Source: Magnaporthiopsis rhizophila (taxonomy: Eukaryota > Ascomycota > Sordariomycetes > Magnaporthales > Magnaporthaceae). Taken from it: a stretch of DNA of 64,000 nt. Shown here piece after piece: positions 51,961 through 62,800 of this stretch; within the stretch, counting starts at the first letter, position 1; every line of letters starts with the position of its first letter. Below the pieces are notes generated by a model. The model worked only from the letters and a program-made list of their open reading frames with translations, did not search any database and was not told the DNA's origin. The stretch lies in the NCBI GenBank assembly GCA_003049465.1, contig PYSS01000043.1:1-64000 (forward strand), given 5' to 3'. A program made the position numbers and the translations under genes.

Positions 51961-54900
51961 CTACCTTCTCCTCTTGCCCCCTCCACCCACCGGGCCTCCC
52001 TCAGCGCCGGGCTTGCGTTTCCTGCCCTCCTTACTCCAAAACTGCTTGCTCTCGCGCTTCTCGCGCGCAGCCTTCTTCTCCTCACCTTCGGCAACCTTCT
52101 TTCGGTACGCAGCCCTGTGCTCTTCCTTCTTGGCCCGCCGCTTCTCGGCCACGTCCTTGCGGATCGTCGTCAGCTTCTGCATCAGGTCGCGCGCCTTCTT
52201 CTCTTCGCCCCGCAGCACCACAGCTCGCTTCTGCATGTACGTCTTGCGTGGTTGCGATCGCGTCTGCACGATCTGAGACTTGAACGGGAGCTCCGCTGCA
52301 AGCGCCTTGGGCACCCGCACAGGATTGAAATGACGCGCTGCCCGCTCGATGGGTCGGTAAAGGCTGTTGCGTTGCTGTGGTGTAGGCACGCCCTCGGCGT
52401 GCCGCACCTCGCCCGTCAGTCTCATGGGCTGCCAGCCGATCAGGTTGGATGCCGGGTTGTAGAAGCGACGCGGCTTGATCGGGTACCATGCCCGCAGGAA
52501 GACGATGTCGCTCATCAGGATCTTGTCCTCGAAAGTAGCACGGAAATGCCCGTCCGGCTTGGAGAGCGCCCGCTTGATCTGGCCCCGCACCCCTGATACC
52601 GTCTTGATGGCAGCGCCCTCGAACTTGGCTATCTCCAGACTTGTGCTGAACATGTCCTTGATGAAGGCAGTATTCTTGAAGACCTTGTACGGCGCTCCCG
52701 TAAGCTTCAGCTTCTTGACTATCTCAGTCGACTCGTCAACACTGAGCACGGTGCCCGTCGCCGCTATTCGGAACCCGGGGTTGGCCGAAGAGAAGGACTG
52801 GAAACAGACGAAGCCCGTGTTGGGCGCAATAAGCGGTCCGTAAAAGGTCGTGAAGCAGTGCATATGCTCGGGTGTGTATTTGAGCATGCGATTCCTCGTC
52901 CGCGAGTCCGATATGCTGTAGATGGGCAGCGACTGGAATCTCCTCCACCCTAGCGAGAAGATCAGCGGGTCGTTGGTTTTCAAGATCTTCTTGTGCCAGC
53001 GGTGTCTTTTGATCCGCGCCTGGACAAAGCCGAAGCGGTCCTCGGTGGCCGATAGGCCCCCCATGATTATCGGCAATCGCGAGTTGAACTTGGTCGAGAA
53101 CTCGGCAGGCACGCCGTCAATAACGATCCTGGCGTACTTGCCCGCCTTGAATCCTTCCACGGCGACACGCTGCCTGTCGTCAAGTGTCTCGTACTCGGCC
53201 CTGTTGATGTCGAGTTGCTTTTGGATCAGGGCCTTTTGTGACTCGTACCACTCATCCTCGCCAAATTCATCTTGGTTGCCGCCCTCTTGCCTGGCCAACG
53301 CCTTCGGGTTCCTAAAACCTTCGCGGTCTTCTTCCTCGAACCGAAGCTTGAGCTCTTCCTTGCGCCGCGCGTTCTTTTCGCGCTCAGCTTCCAGGCTGTC
53401 AGGTTCCTCTTCTTTTGGCGATTCTCCTGTGGTAGGGCCATGCTTCTCGCCCGTTTCCAGGTCCTCAAACTCGCCGTCCCCTTCGCTGTCATCTCCTCCG
53501 TCATCGTCGTCCTCCTGGCCCCCCGCGCCATCGTCGTCCTCATCACCAAAGCCATCGGCTTCGTCGCCATCCTCGCCGTCCAAGATGTTAGCCGAGGTGA
53601 ACCTCTTCCTGAGCTCCTCAATGGCGTCATCTGTCCAGCGCGCGGCAAGTGCGGCGTAGTCGTAGACTGGTATTGAGCGGTCCTCCGGCTCATCGCCAAC
53701 CTGATCGACTTTAGACCGTTTGAAGAAGGTATCTTCGTCGTCCTCGGCCTCTATGTCCTCCTCATCCTCCTCATCTCCTTGGCCACCCTTCCACCGCTTA
53801 ACAATCTCGTCAGGAGTCAGATTATCGTCATACATGATCCGAGCGAGATCTGATGGCTGCCCGTAGCTCCTCCTCTTGTGGATGGACTTGGCCCGCTCAT
53901 ACAAGTTCTCCTTCCACTTGATGCCGGCCTCCTCATCGTCATCTGAGCCTGGTTCGTCCTCATCGAAATCTTGCTCGTCCTCGTCACCGGAAAGAGATCC
54001 AAGGTCAGAGTCGCTGTCAGCAAAAGCGAGATTTTCTGAGGCATCGCCTTTTGCGTCGGATGGCTTGCGAAACATCTTCCCGAGCTTCTCGGGGCGAAAC
54101 TCAGCCTCCACGTCTGAGTCGCCCTCCTCCCCGCCGCTCTCCGAATCGTCGCCCTCGGCCGCGTCCTCGTCCTCGTCTTCAGAGCCATCTTCACGGTCGG
54201 CGAGGCGAGGTTTCCTGTGGTCTTTCCTCCCAGTATCTTCCTCGTCGGCAACGCTCCGGATTTGCTCGCCGCCCGCAAACAACCGGACTCCAGCATCGGT
54301 CTGGCCAAGGAGGCGCCGCTCTCCTTGGAGGCCGATGACCAACTCCTCTCCCTCCCCCCTCTCGGCGTTTTCCGCGTCTTTGTCGAAAGTGAACCCCTTT
54401 TCTCTGTAAATGTAGATGGCGTCACCGTCGATCTTCAGGCCGCTGCGGTCGGACATCGGAGCATAGAGCTTCTTTTCTTTCTCGTCAAGTCGCCTCCTCC
54501 CCTTCTTCCCGGTGATCTTCTCCATGGCCTTCTCCATCGAGGGGGTGGGACAGGGATCCGGGAGCTCCTCCATGCTGGCGATGGTAAAATCTCCAAGGCC
54601 GGCGATGTGCACACGTTGGCCCTCGGCTGCAAAGTTGGTTCCCCTCAGGTAGCCCGAAAGCACAATGGAGCGGTCGCACTTCTCGTCCTCCTCTATTTTG
54701 GAAGGATGCGTGACATCCCTGAAGCTGTCGATAATAGCGTAGGGGTGAGAGTTCCTCCAGACTAAGGGGCGCGGGTTTTTCATGACGGAGAGGAAGCGAG
54801 AGAGGTTGTGAATCTCGCGGTCGGGGTAGCGGCCATTCATGACGCCAGAAAGATAGAACAGGTGGGCTCCCTGGTAGAGCTCGCTCCACAGCCTGTGCTT

Positions 54901-55588
54901 CAACCTCTTCTTCGCATCCTTGAGCGCCTGGGGTTTCCGGAAGAGATCCAGGTGGGTCAGGACGCCAAAGACGTTTCCGGGCATGCCCGTCGAAGCCAAG
55001 ATGTTGAGGAACTCCATGGTCTCCATCTCGAAGCCGTAGTTGCCATCGATCATGAGCAGCACGATGTCGGCGACCTTTGCGATGTCCACCATGGCTTCGA
55101 GCTCGTTTGGACATTCGAGAAATGTCAGGCGCTGCTTCTTTGATGTGACGACGGTGATGGGGCCCTGAGGGTCGGAGATGGTTTCTTTTGCGTATCGGCG
55201 AACCAGGGACTTGAGTAGTGTGGTCTTGCCGACGCCGGGGGGTCCAACTATTGTGACAAGCCGTGGGGGCGGCTCGTCGGGGAGGCGATCGACAAGGGGC
55301 ACATGAAGGCGTTTTTCTTTGATCTATTTGCCAGTCAGCCGTGGTTGACTCGGCGTGATGGTGCGGCCAGACAGAAGGTGAGAAGCCCTTACATCATGGG
55401 ATCGCGTTGCAGAACGAAGGAGTTTCCCCGGGTTCGCAAAGCTGAATGCCTTCGGATTTGGACCTGCGCAAAAAAATATGTGAGCATGGCGGGCCGCGCA
55501 GCTTGAGGGCGCATGGCGAGGGCGACTGACCAGAGTGCTTTTTTTTCTCTTTTGACTTGCGGTGCGGCTTGTGGCTCTGGTCGTCCAT
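51961..55588 (-). CDS. BMS1: ribosome biogenesis GTPase BMS1
   Basis: This is an essential nucleolar GTPase of the small-subunit processome that recruits Rcl1 for 18S rRNA maturation. Exons are 55588-55531, 55463-55393 and 55323-51961, giving 1163 residues. The joined N-terminus is MDDQSHKPHRKSKEKKKHSG followed by PNPKAFSFANPGKLLRSATR, the conserved Bms1/Tsr1 head. The P-loop is GPPGVGKTTLLKSL and a later switch/GTPase stretch is DIVLLMIDGNYGFEMETMEF. Unlike Tsr1 the P-loop is intact. The middle third is highly acidic (EDEDEDAAEGDDSESGGEEG). The C-terminal domain has RLPIIMGGLSATEDRFGFVQ, RIKRHRWHKKILKTNDPLIF and SLGWRRFQSLPIYSI, ending in a Lys/Arg-rich tail. Splice sites: GTCAGT/GCAG and GTAAGG/TAG. 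Length agrees with known Bms1 proteins. Confidence 0.95.
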
Positions 55589-56489
55589 GTTGACGATCAG
55601 GAGTCCTAGGGCTGCCTGCAATTGCCGCCCGTTAGTGTGTCAATCCCAACTTTGCGCGGTTCTTGGACGATGTGATGCCTTTCTCGTCGCGCAAATGCAG
55701 CTCCCCCAAAATCCTCCTAAAACTTTTTGACCGCCTTGGCAGAATGAAGCGCAAATGTGGATCAGTGTTTCACACTATCTTATCACCAGTGTCTATCGAT
55801 AAGGAGGGGGAGGACGATCAGCGTGGGCACATCTGTGGTGGGGTAGTGGGGTGTCGGCGCACCACTTGAGAGTCCTCCCGCTTGTTGCCATAGGCGGGCA
55901 TTGCTGGTTTGAACGGCCGGGAAACAACGTAGCAGCCTCCGCCCGTCCGTATTGCTAAAATGCCGAGGTACTTGGACTAGCGCTAGAGTTCGTCAAGGCC
56001 TAACAGTCAAAGTCGATTGGTGACCACTAGAGGCTGTATGGGATAGCCTCGGATTCCTGATCTCTCACCCCGGCCGGTGTTGCCAGCACATGAACACATT
56101 CGGGGTCCTCCTGGCTGGTGTCCTGATGGCTCGCATAACCGGGGCTAGGCGCAATGCACCCCCTCTCGGCGCCTGTCATGGGTGGTGCAATGACGTACCT
56201 AAGTCGCTGTTGGGCAGCTGAAGGAACGGCGCCCGCCCCGGGCTCTCCGACGCCGCCGCGTCACTGGACCTTCCTTTGCTTGGTACGATAAAGCTCCTCC
56301 AGTAAAAGATTGATGTGGAGTAGCTGGAGCATCATAAAAGGCAGTTTGCGGCCGCCACCTCGAGCAACTGTGCCAGCATCGACGACACTGCTCCGGAACC
56401 TAATACATTCTACCTCACACACCCGTCTTCAAAGCCACCCACCCAAGCCCACGACAACCCCGCAAGCACCACCAAACGCAAACGCAAAG
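55589..56489. other. divergent intergenic region
   Basis: About 900 bp between the BMS1 start and the proteinase inhibitor start. No coding signal. A/C-rich leader sequence precedes the inhibitor start. Confidence 0.4.
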
Positions 56490-56985
56490 ATGCCTACCTA
56501 CATTGTGAGCTTCATTTTTTCTTGAACCTCCGCGCCACGTCGCGTATGTCGACCTCCCAATGTTGTGTCGGTGTCTAACAATGATGGTTACGATGTTCTA
56601 GGTTACTTGCGATGAGAATGCCACCTCTGACCAGGTCGCGGCGTAAGCGGAAGCCGAGCCCACGCCCATGAACCTCACACCCAGCTGCCTGCAGACGAAG
56701 TTGACACACTCCCCATCTTGTGCTCTATGCAGTGCCAAGAAGCACGCCGTCGAACAGGGTGGTGAGATCGTACACGATCTGGACATCATCAAGGGCTTCT
56801 CGTATGTTTATCCGTCCCAAACACTATACGCGCTGCTTCAGAGGCCTCGCATTCGAGCAAACAGCTAACGCGGATCGCATCTTGCCTCTCTTAGTGTCAA
56901 GTTCCCGGACGACGCTGTCACCACTTTGAAAGCGTCTGAGCACGTCAAGGCTGTCGAGCTCGACGGAGAGGTGAGGACTCAATAG
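56490..56985 (+). CDS. PBI2: proteinase B inhibitor, I9 type
   Basis: A 71-residue protein of the inhibitor I9 family, related to yeast Pbi2, which inhibits the vacuolar subtilisin-type protease B and takes part in vacuole fusion. Four short exons (56490-56504, 56602-56642, 56733-56801, 56895-56985) join in phase. Sites include GTGAGC, GTAAGC and GTATGT donors, and TAG, CAG and TAG acceptors. The protein starts MPTYIVTCDENATSDQVAAA. It continues with AVEQGGEIVHDLDIIKGFS, the I9 beta-hairpin core, and ends VKAVELDGEVRTQ. It has no signal peptide and corresponds to an isolated subtilisin propeptide domain. Because no exon exceeds 91 bases, the gene is invisible to a plain reading-frame search. 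The last GAG/GTGAGG could be another donor, but reading through gives the expected family ending. Confidence 0.88.
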
Positions 56986-57707
56986 ATCCAAGGATGATAT
57001 CCTTGGTGGATCTTGTATCCGAAGGCACTGCCGGCCGACAGTGCTCCGTCTTATTGGCGCCTATCATCGCAAATCAATGGTCCAATAATTTCTTCTGTGC
57101 GTGTGATTCTTGCCTTTGTAATTGCTTGATTGATTGTATACTCTCGCTCCAGTGTCCAGGCGAAAATTTATGAATGATGGACGCCAGTTGACGATTCCAG
57201 AGGTCGGGGTTTCGACTCCCTACTGTGTGGTAATGGAAGCTGCCTGCATTGATCTGCCTTTGTGCTCCCCGAAATCGTCCTGCGCATGCAGAGATCTGCT
57301 CGGATACAGCTCGGCGGAGCGAGCGGGTGTCTCTTTGCCAGGAAATGAAAAGGAAGCTTTGAAAGTACAAGTACATGTCCATACCGTAAGAAGCGTTTTG
57401 GATCTGCTGTTGTGCCGCATCATGATTTCACCTGATGGCGCCATCCGTGCGGCTTTGATGTCAGTGGGTTCCAGAGGTTCCGGCGGAGACCACCGCCAAA
57501 GTTCCCGGTAGCATTGAACCCCAAATGAATGGATGCCGAAGTGCCCAGCTCGGAATCGTGCGATCCCACAAACAGCATTGGACGGCGACATTTGTAAGAA
57601 ACCTCACCTGACTGTTTCCCCATGAGACCGGAACGTCTCTTTGCACGCACTTGCTCGTACCAGTGCTATTGGAATATCCGGGGGTAGACGGAGGCGATGC
57701 CAACGAG
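56986..57707. other. intergenic region
   Basis: About 720 bp between the inhibitor and the kinase gene. Nothing recognisable beyond probable 3' UTR and promoter sequence. Confidence 0.4.
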
Positions 57708-59162
57708 ATGATAGGCTGGTCGCGCCAATTGAGGTGCCCGCCCGCCTTAACCGCAGCAGCAGCAGCAGCAGCCTCGAGCCTCGCGCGGAGAGCGGCGAGA
57801 CCGACAAGAGGAGCAGCGACGGCTGCTGGCTGGTCGCGAAGATGCCTCAGCTCGGCGACGCCACGCCGCCATGAAGGTGAGAGCAGTTCCGGTGGCGCAC
57901 CCCTCGACGACAACGACATCTCGCGCCTCGCCGGCAAGCACCTGCACCAGCTGCGTCTGGCCGACCTGGTCAAGCACGGGCGGCCGCCGCTGGCCGAGGA
58001 GGCGCTGCTGCAGTCGGCCAACTTCACGCTGAGCCTGCTGCCGGTGCGGCTCGCCCACCGCCTGCAGGCGCTGCGCAGCCTCCCCTACATCGTCGTGTCC
58101 AACCCCAACATCCGCACCATATACAATAACTACCAGCACTCGCTCGAGACGCTGCTGCCGTGGGAGGAGCGCGGCGGCGTGGCCAGCCTCGAGGAGGAGG
58201 TCGAGTTCACCGCCGTGCTCGCCCAGCTCGTGCGCACCCACGCCGACACCATCCCGACCCTCGCCCGCGGCTTCCTCGAGTGCCGCCGCTACGTGCGCCC
58301 GGAGGACGTGACGACGTTTCTAGACCAGCACCTGCGCGCCCGCATCGGCACCCGCCTCGTCGCCGAGCAGCACATAGCCCTGCACTTCTCGTCTGCCCCG
58401 CACTTCGACCCCGGCGCCAGCCCGACCCCGTGCCCGGACGAGCCCTCCTTCATCGGCGTCATCGACACCGCCCTCCGCCCGGCCGACGTGGTCGACCACT
58501 GCGGCGGCGCCGTGGCCGACATATGCGAGCTCCGCTATGGCGTGCGCCCGGACTGGGTCGTCGACGGCGAGCCCGACACGACTTTTGCCTTTGTGCCCAT
58601 GCACCTGCACTACATCGTCACGGAGCTGCTCAAAAACGCCTTCCGCGCCACCGTCGAGAACCGCATGAGCAACGAGCCCGTCGTCGTCACCATCGCGCCC
58701 GAGCCGCCCTTTAGCGGCGGCGGTAGCGGCGGCGGCGGCGGCGGCACCACCGTGCGCGTCAAGCCGCCCAGCGAGGACCGCGGCAACTTCCGCTCCGACG
58801 CGCCCATCCGCCCGCTCGACGACAACGCGCCGGGAGTCACCATCCGCATCCGCGACCGTGGCGGCGGCATCGCGCCCGACGTGCTGCCCAACATATGGTC
58901 CTACAGCTACACGACCTTTTGCGAGCAGGATGACACGCTACCCGGCGGCGGCGGCGGCGGTGGCGGCAACAGCGGGTCGGACGCGCTCAACATCATCTCG
59001 AGCGCCAGCAACGGCCGGAGCTCCATCGCGGGGCTCGGCTACGGCCTGCCGCTGAGCCGCGCCTACGCCGAGTACTTTGGCGGCGGTATAGCCGTCCAGA
59101 GCCTTTATGGGTGGGGCACAGACGTCTACGTGCGGCTAAAGGGTGTGGGGAAGATCGTGTGA
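57708..59162 (+). CDS. mitochondrial pyruvate/branched-chain keto acid dehydrogenase kinase
   Basis: A single-exon 484-residue kinase of the PDK/BCKDK family (GHKL fold), which phosphorylates and turns off the E1 subunit of mitochondrial dehydrogenase complexes. The start at 57708 gives an Arg/Ala/Ser presequence ending near RRCLSSATP; the frame is open further upstream but has no ATG there. The N-terminal helical bundle is visible (HLHQLRLADLVKHGRPPLAE, LPVRLAHRLQALRSLPYIVV). The kinase core has the N-box ELLKNAFRATVEN, the G1 loop RIRDRGGGIAPD and the G2/F region GLGYGLPLSRAYAEYFGG. Two glycine-rich insertions are unusual: one of about 13 residues before TTVRVKPPS and an eight-glycine run in the ATP-lid region after DDTLPG. 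Which dehydrogenase is the target (Pkp1- or Pkp2-like) cannot be decided here. Confidence 0.88.
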   Translation: MIGWSRQLRCPPALTAAAAAAASSLARRAARPTRGAATAAGWSRRCLSSATPRRHEGESSSGGAPLDDNDISRLAGKHLHQLRLADLVKHGRPPLAEEALLQSANFTLSLLPVRLAHRLQALRSLPYIVVSNPNIRTIYNNYQHSLETLLPWEERGGVASLEEEVEFTAVLAQLVRTHADTIPTLARGFLECRRYVRPEDVTTFLDQHLRARIGTRLVAEQHIALHFSSAPHFDPGASPTPCPDEPSFIGVIDTALRPADVVDHCGGAVADICELRYGVRPDWVVDGEPDTTFAFVPMHLHYIVTELLKNAFRATVENRMSNEPVVVTIAPEPPFSGGGSGGGGGGTTVRVKPPSEDRGNFRSDAPIRPLDDNAPGVTIRIRDRGGGIAPDVLPNIWSYSYTTFCEQDDTLPGGGGGGGGNSGSDALNIISSASNGRSSIAGLGYGLPLSRAYAEYFGGGIAVQSLYGWGTDVYVRLKGVGKIV

Positions 59163-59835
59163 CAAGGATGAGGTCCTGAAGGATGAAGAGATGTATTACG
59201 CAAAACACCAGCATCGGGGGAGTTTGATCGCGGATCTGGGTTTTTTGTTTACTAGGATTCTTTGCATCGCGGAGCAGATTCTCTTGCAAGTGACCCGGCA
59301 GACCCTGAAAAGGCTCGGCAACTACTAGAGCAAGGAGAAATATGGAGGTTCGGGAGCATCTTATAGTAGTTAGATATTATCACAAAGGGCGGGGGATATC
59401 AAAGTCCACAGTATGAAACCGGGCGACATTTAGTTATTGACATGGGTCAAGGCAAATCCCAGTGCAATTTTGATGTCCAGGAAAACAACTAGCAAGGAGG
59501 AAAGCATGCGTGCTTCGTGACCCATGAGCGCGATTATTAGTCTAGGTAGGTTGGCTGGTAGCGGCCTATATAGATGGGAAAATATCACAGACAAATTCGT
59601 ACCATTAACCAAGCACCAGCCAATGAGCACGAAAATGACTTGGGAATGGCAGAAAACATCGATCCATACAAGCAAAGATTTTCCATAAGGATGGTCTAAA
59701 AATCAAAAGCGAGATAGACAGGCTGAAGAGTACGTGGCAATATTTCTTTTCCAAATCAAACAAAAAATGTGATGCAGCCCAAGACACAGAAGACAGAGAC
59801 AGAGAGGGAGAGTTGCCAAAAAGTGGTTGAAAGAA
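59163..59835. other. intergenic region between convergent genes
   Basis: About 670 bp between stop codons facing each other; AT-rich probable 3' UTRs. No gene seen. Confidence 0.45.
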
Positions 59836-62800
59836 TTACATGTTGGCAAGCTCGTTGTCGATGTGGCGATCCAGGAACGTTCTCCTCTCGCCCACCAGCT
59901 CCGTCTGCAGCCTCTGCTCCACCAGGGCGCGCACCTGCTTCTTGGTGACGGTGTCGAGGTCGACCTCGCCCAGGACGGCGCGGATGGCGTCGACAATCAT
60001 GGTGTCGTCGGGGCCGGCGGCGCCGCGCTGGAAGTCGAAGCCGAGCGCGCTCTGGCTCCTCTCGCCACCCATCGGGGTCCTGGCGCCGCCCGCACCGACG
60101 TAGCCGCTCATGGCGGTGCCCGAGCGCGGCACGGGCGACGCGCTGTTCATGTTGCGGAGGTTGCTCATGCTCGTCAGGCGCCCGTTGCTGGGGTAGTCCT
60201 GGTACGGTGAGTGCGTCAGCCCGCCCATGCTGGCCATGGACTGCCGGTGGCCTGCGGCGGGACCCGCCGGGTGGTCCGAGTAGCCAACCATCGGCGAGGT
60301 GCCCATGGTGTTGGAGCGGTTGTGGAAGGCGGCGGGCGAGTTGGGCGGCATGTAGGCGGTGCCGCGGTTCTGGAGACCGGTGAGGATGGAGCCCTGGCGG
60401 ACCGACGAGTACACCGACTTCATGTCGTCCATCTCGTAGGCGTCGTCGAACACGTGGTCCTGGGGCTTCTCGTTGGGGCCACCGCCGCGGCGGCCGGGCA
60501 GGTTGTTCTGCAGAGCGTAGTCGTCCCAGCGCTGCAGGGGGATGGAGCGCGGGTCGAAGGACTCGCCGTCAACCGCGACGAGCGTCTTCTTGCCCGTCTC
60601 ACCAACGACGATGCGGGTGTTACCCCACGAGAAGTTGTCCTGGTTCCAGAAAGAGTAGATGGGGAGGATGAAGGAGTAGATCGGGAAGGCGAGGATGTAG
60701 ATGATCATCCAGCCGATGTGCTGCCATTGCCTCTTCAGGATGAAGATCAGCGCCTGCAACCCGTAGACGGCCGCCAGAATGATGATGGCAATAAGCGGGA
60801 AGGGCGAGATTCCGGTGGCGGCCGTGTAGATGAGATAGGCAAGGTAGATGGTCGTCGACGGAAGGATAATGGTTCCAAACAGATCCACAAACACGACGAA
60901 GCGCATGCTGAAGCAGCAGAAACCGCACATCTCCTTGAGCGCCATCAGCTCGACCAGGTTGTGGATGGTGGAGTTGATCCATCGTCGACGCTGAGACAGC
61001 AGAACGCTCCAGGACTCGGGGGCCGCGGTCTGGCAGTATGCGTTGGGGTTGAACTTGTACGACATGTAGGGGAAGTGCTTGGTCATGAGCGTCGTAAGGT
61101 AACGATCCTCTCCGAGGGACAGCAGATTCTTCTTGTGTAGGGTGTCGACGTTGCAATCACTGTAGTCGCGGATGACAGCGTCCGAAATGATCAGGGGCTT
61201 TCCGCGGTCGGAGGTCCTCAGGCGGTACATGGTGAAACTGCCGTCGAGATTCATGTCAGTCTCCAAGGTTATATTATGATAGAGTGTCGATGGTGTATGT
61301 ATAAGTGCGCTTTTGAAGTTTTGGATAAAGGTGAGCGAAACGGAGCCACAGTTCGACTTACCAACCGGGCAAACAGGTAACGCTGCCAAACAGAGACTCG
61401 AAAGCCTTTGCCATGTGGTGGGAAATGAAGTACTCGTAAACTTGAATCATCGTCCACCACGACTTCTCCTCGTTCTGCAAGCTGGTCTCTCCGCAGATAC
61501 CGGCGATCTTGGCATCGTTGGCGCACGAGGCAACCAGTCGGTTCAGCGAATCCTCGCGGACACAGGTATCGGCGTCGATCATGAGGAGATACTCGTACAG
61601 CTCGGGGTCAACACCAATAATGTTGTTAATCTGGTGGAACATTTCGAGCTCGAGCGGGTTCATGGGGGAGCGGTGATGGACGCGGTTCAGGAAGCTCATC
61701 AGCAGAATCTGCGAATCACGCTTGCCTCGGTTACCGGGCTTGGCCTTGCTCTGCTCCGACTCCTTGCCGACCTTGACGACCACGATGTACGGCACGACGT
61801 TGCCCTCGTACTCGTAGAGACCAGAGTACACTTTTCCGTAGTTGAGCTGCTCGCTGGCCGTTCCGACGGACTTAAACGGTAGGGCAGGCGGGTCGACCTT
61901 GGGGTCGACGCCGAGAATGTCGAGAACGATCTTGGGGGTAGGGCGGTCGTTTCCGGCACCGACGAGGACACCATCGCAGATGACGCAGATGAGCTTGCGC
62001 TTGTTGTCGTATTCAAGTGCCGTCAGGGAATCGAGGGCCTTACGCAGCGAATCCTCGCCCTCGGTATAAGCAGGAACCTGGCAGATGACAAACTTGTCCT
62101 GAGGCGACGGGCGACGCTTGGATCCAAACTGGAGCGCCGAGACGAACTTGAGCAGGACGATGGCACCCATGAGGATGGCGTAGGCGAGAAGAAGCCAGTT
62201 GTTGGTCGTGCAGCGAGCCGACTTGCGGAAATCCGTAGTGCCGATCTTGAAGTACGAATCGAGGCAGACCATGTTGTTCTGCAAGATAATGGAGTGAGTC
62301 CGGTTGTTGGCGGCGGCGTTCTTGAACAGGCCCTTCCACTGATCCGTGACGTCGGTGCCGGGGTTGCGGCGGACGATCTCAACCATGCTGCTGTCCAGGA
62401 ATTGGTACTGAGGGTTGTTGCTGCTAGTCTTGAGAGAGTTGAAGTAGTCACTGAGGTCGTAGACATTGTTGTCGTAGATAACGCGTTGGACACCACCGTT
62501 CTGTCCATCATTCCTGAGCTCGTCCACGTCCCAAACGAGTTCGCCCTTGTAGTACTCCTTTATGCGGGGCAGAAACACGCTGCCATACCAATCAGGATTC
62601 TGGATTTTGGCTCCAGTGTAAGGCGACCGCTTGCCAGAGGTGTGGACGCCCTCGGGGTGCTCAATCTTGGTGTCGTTGGGGAACAGAGCGAGGTTCTCGT
62701 CGGTCACGATGCCGGGACAAGCCTTGAAGAGCAGGGGCTGGATGTAGGGATCCATGTTGAGTCCGGCGAAAGGCTGCATCTGGTCCGTGGTAGTCTCTCG

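Noticed and set aside
57200..57230. tRNA B-box-like GGGGTTTCGACTCCC
   Set aside because: No matching A box, anticodon arm or acceptor stem could be drawn around it.
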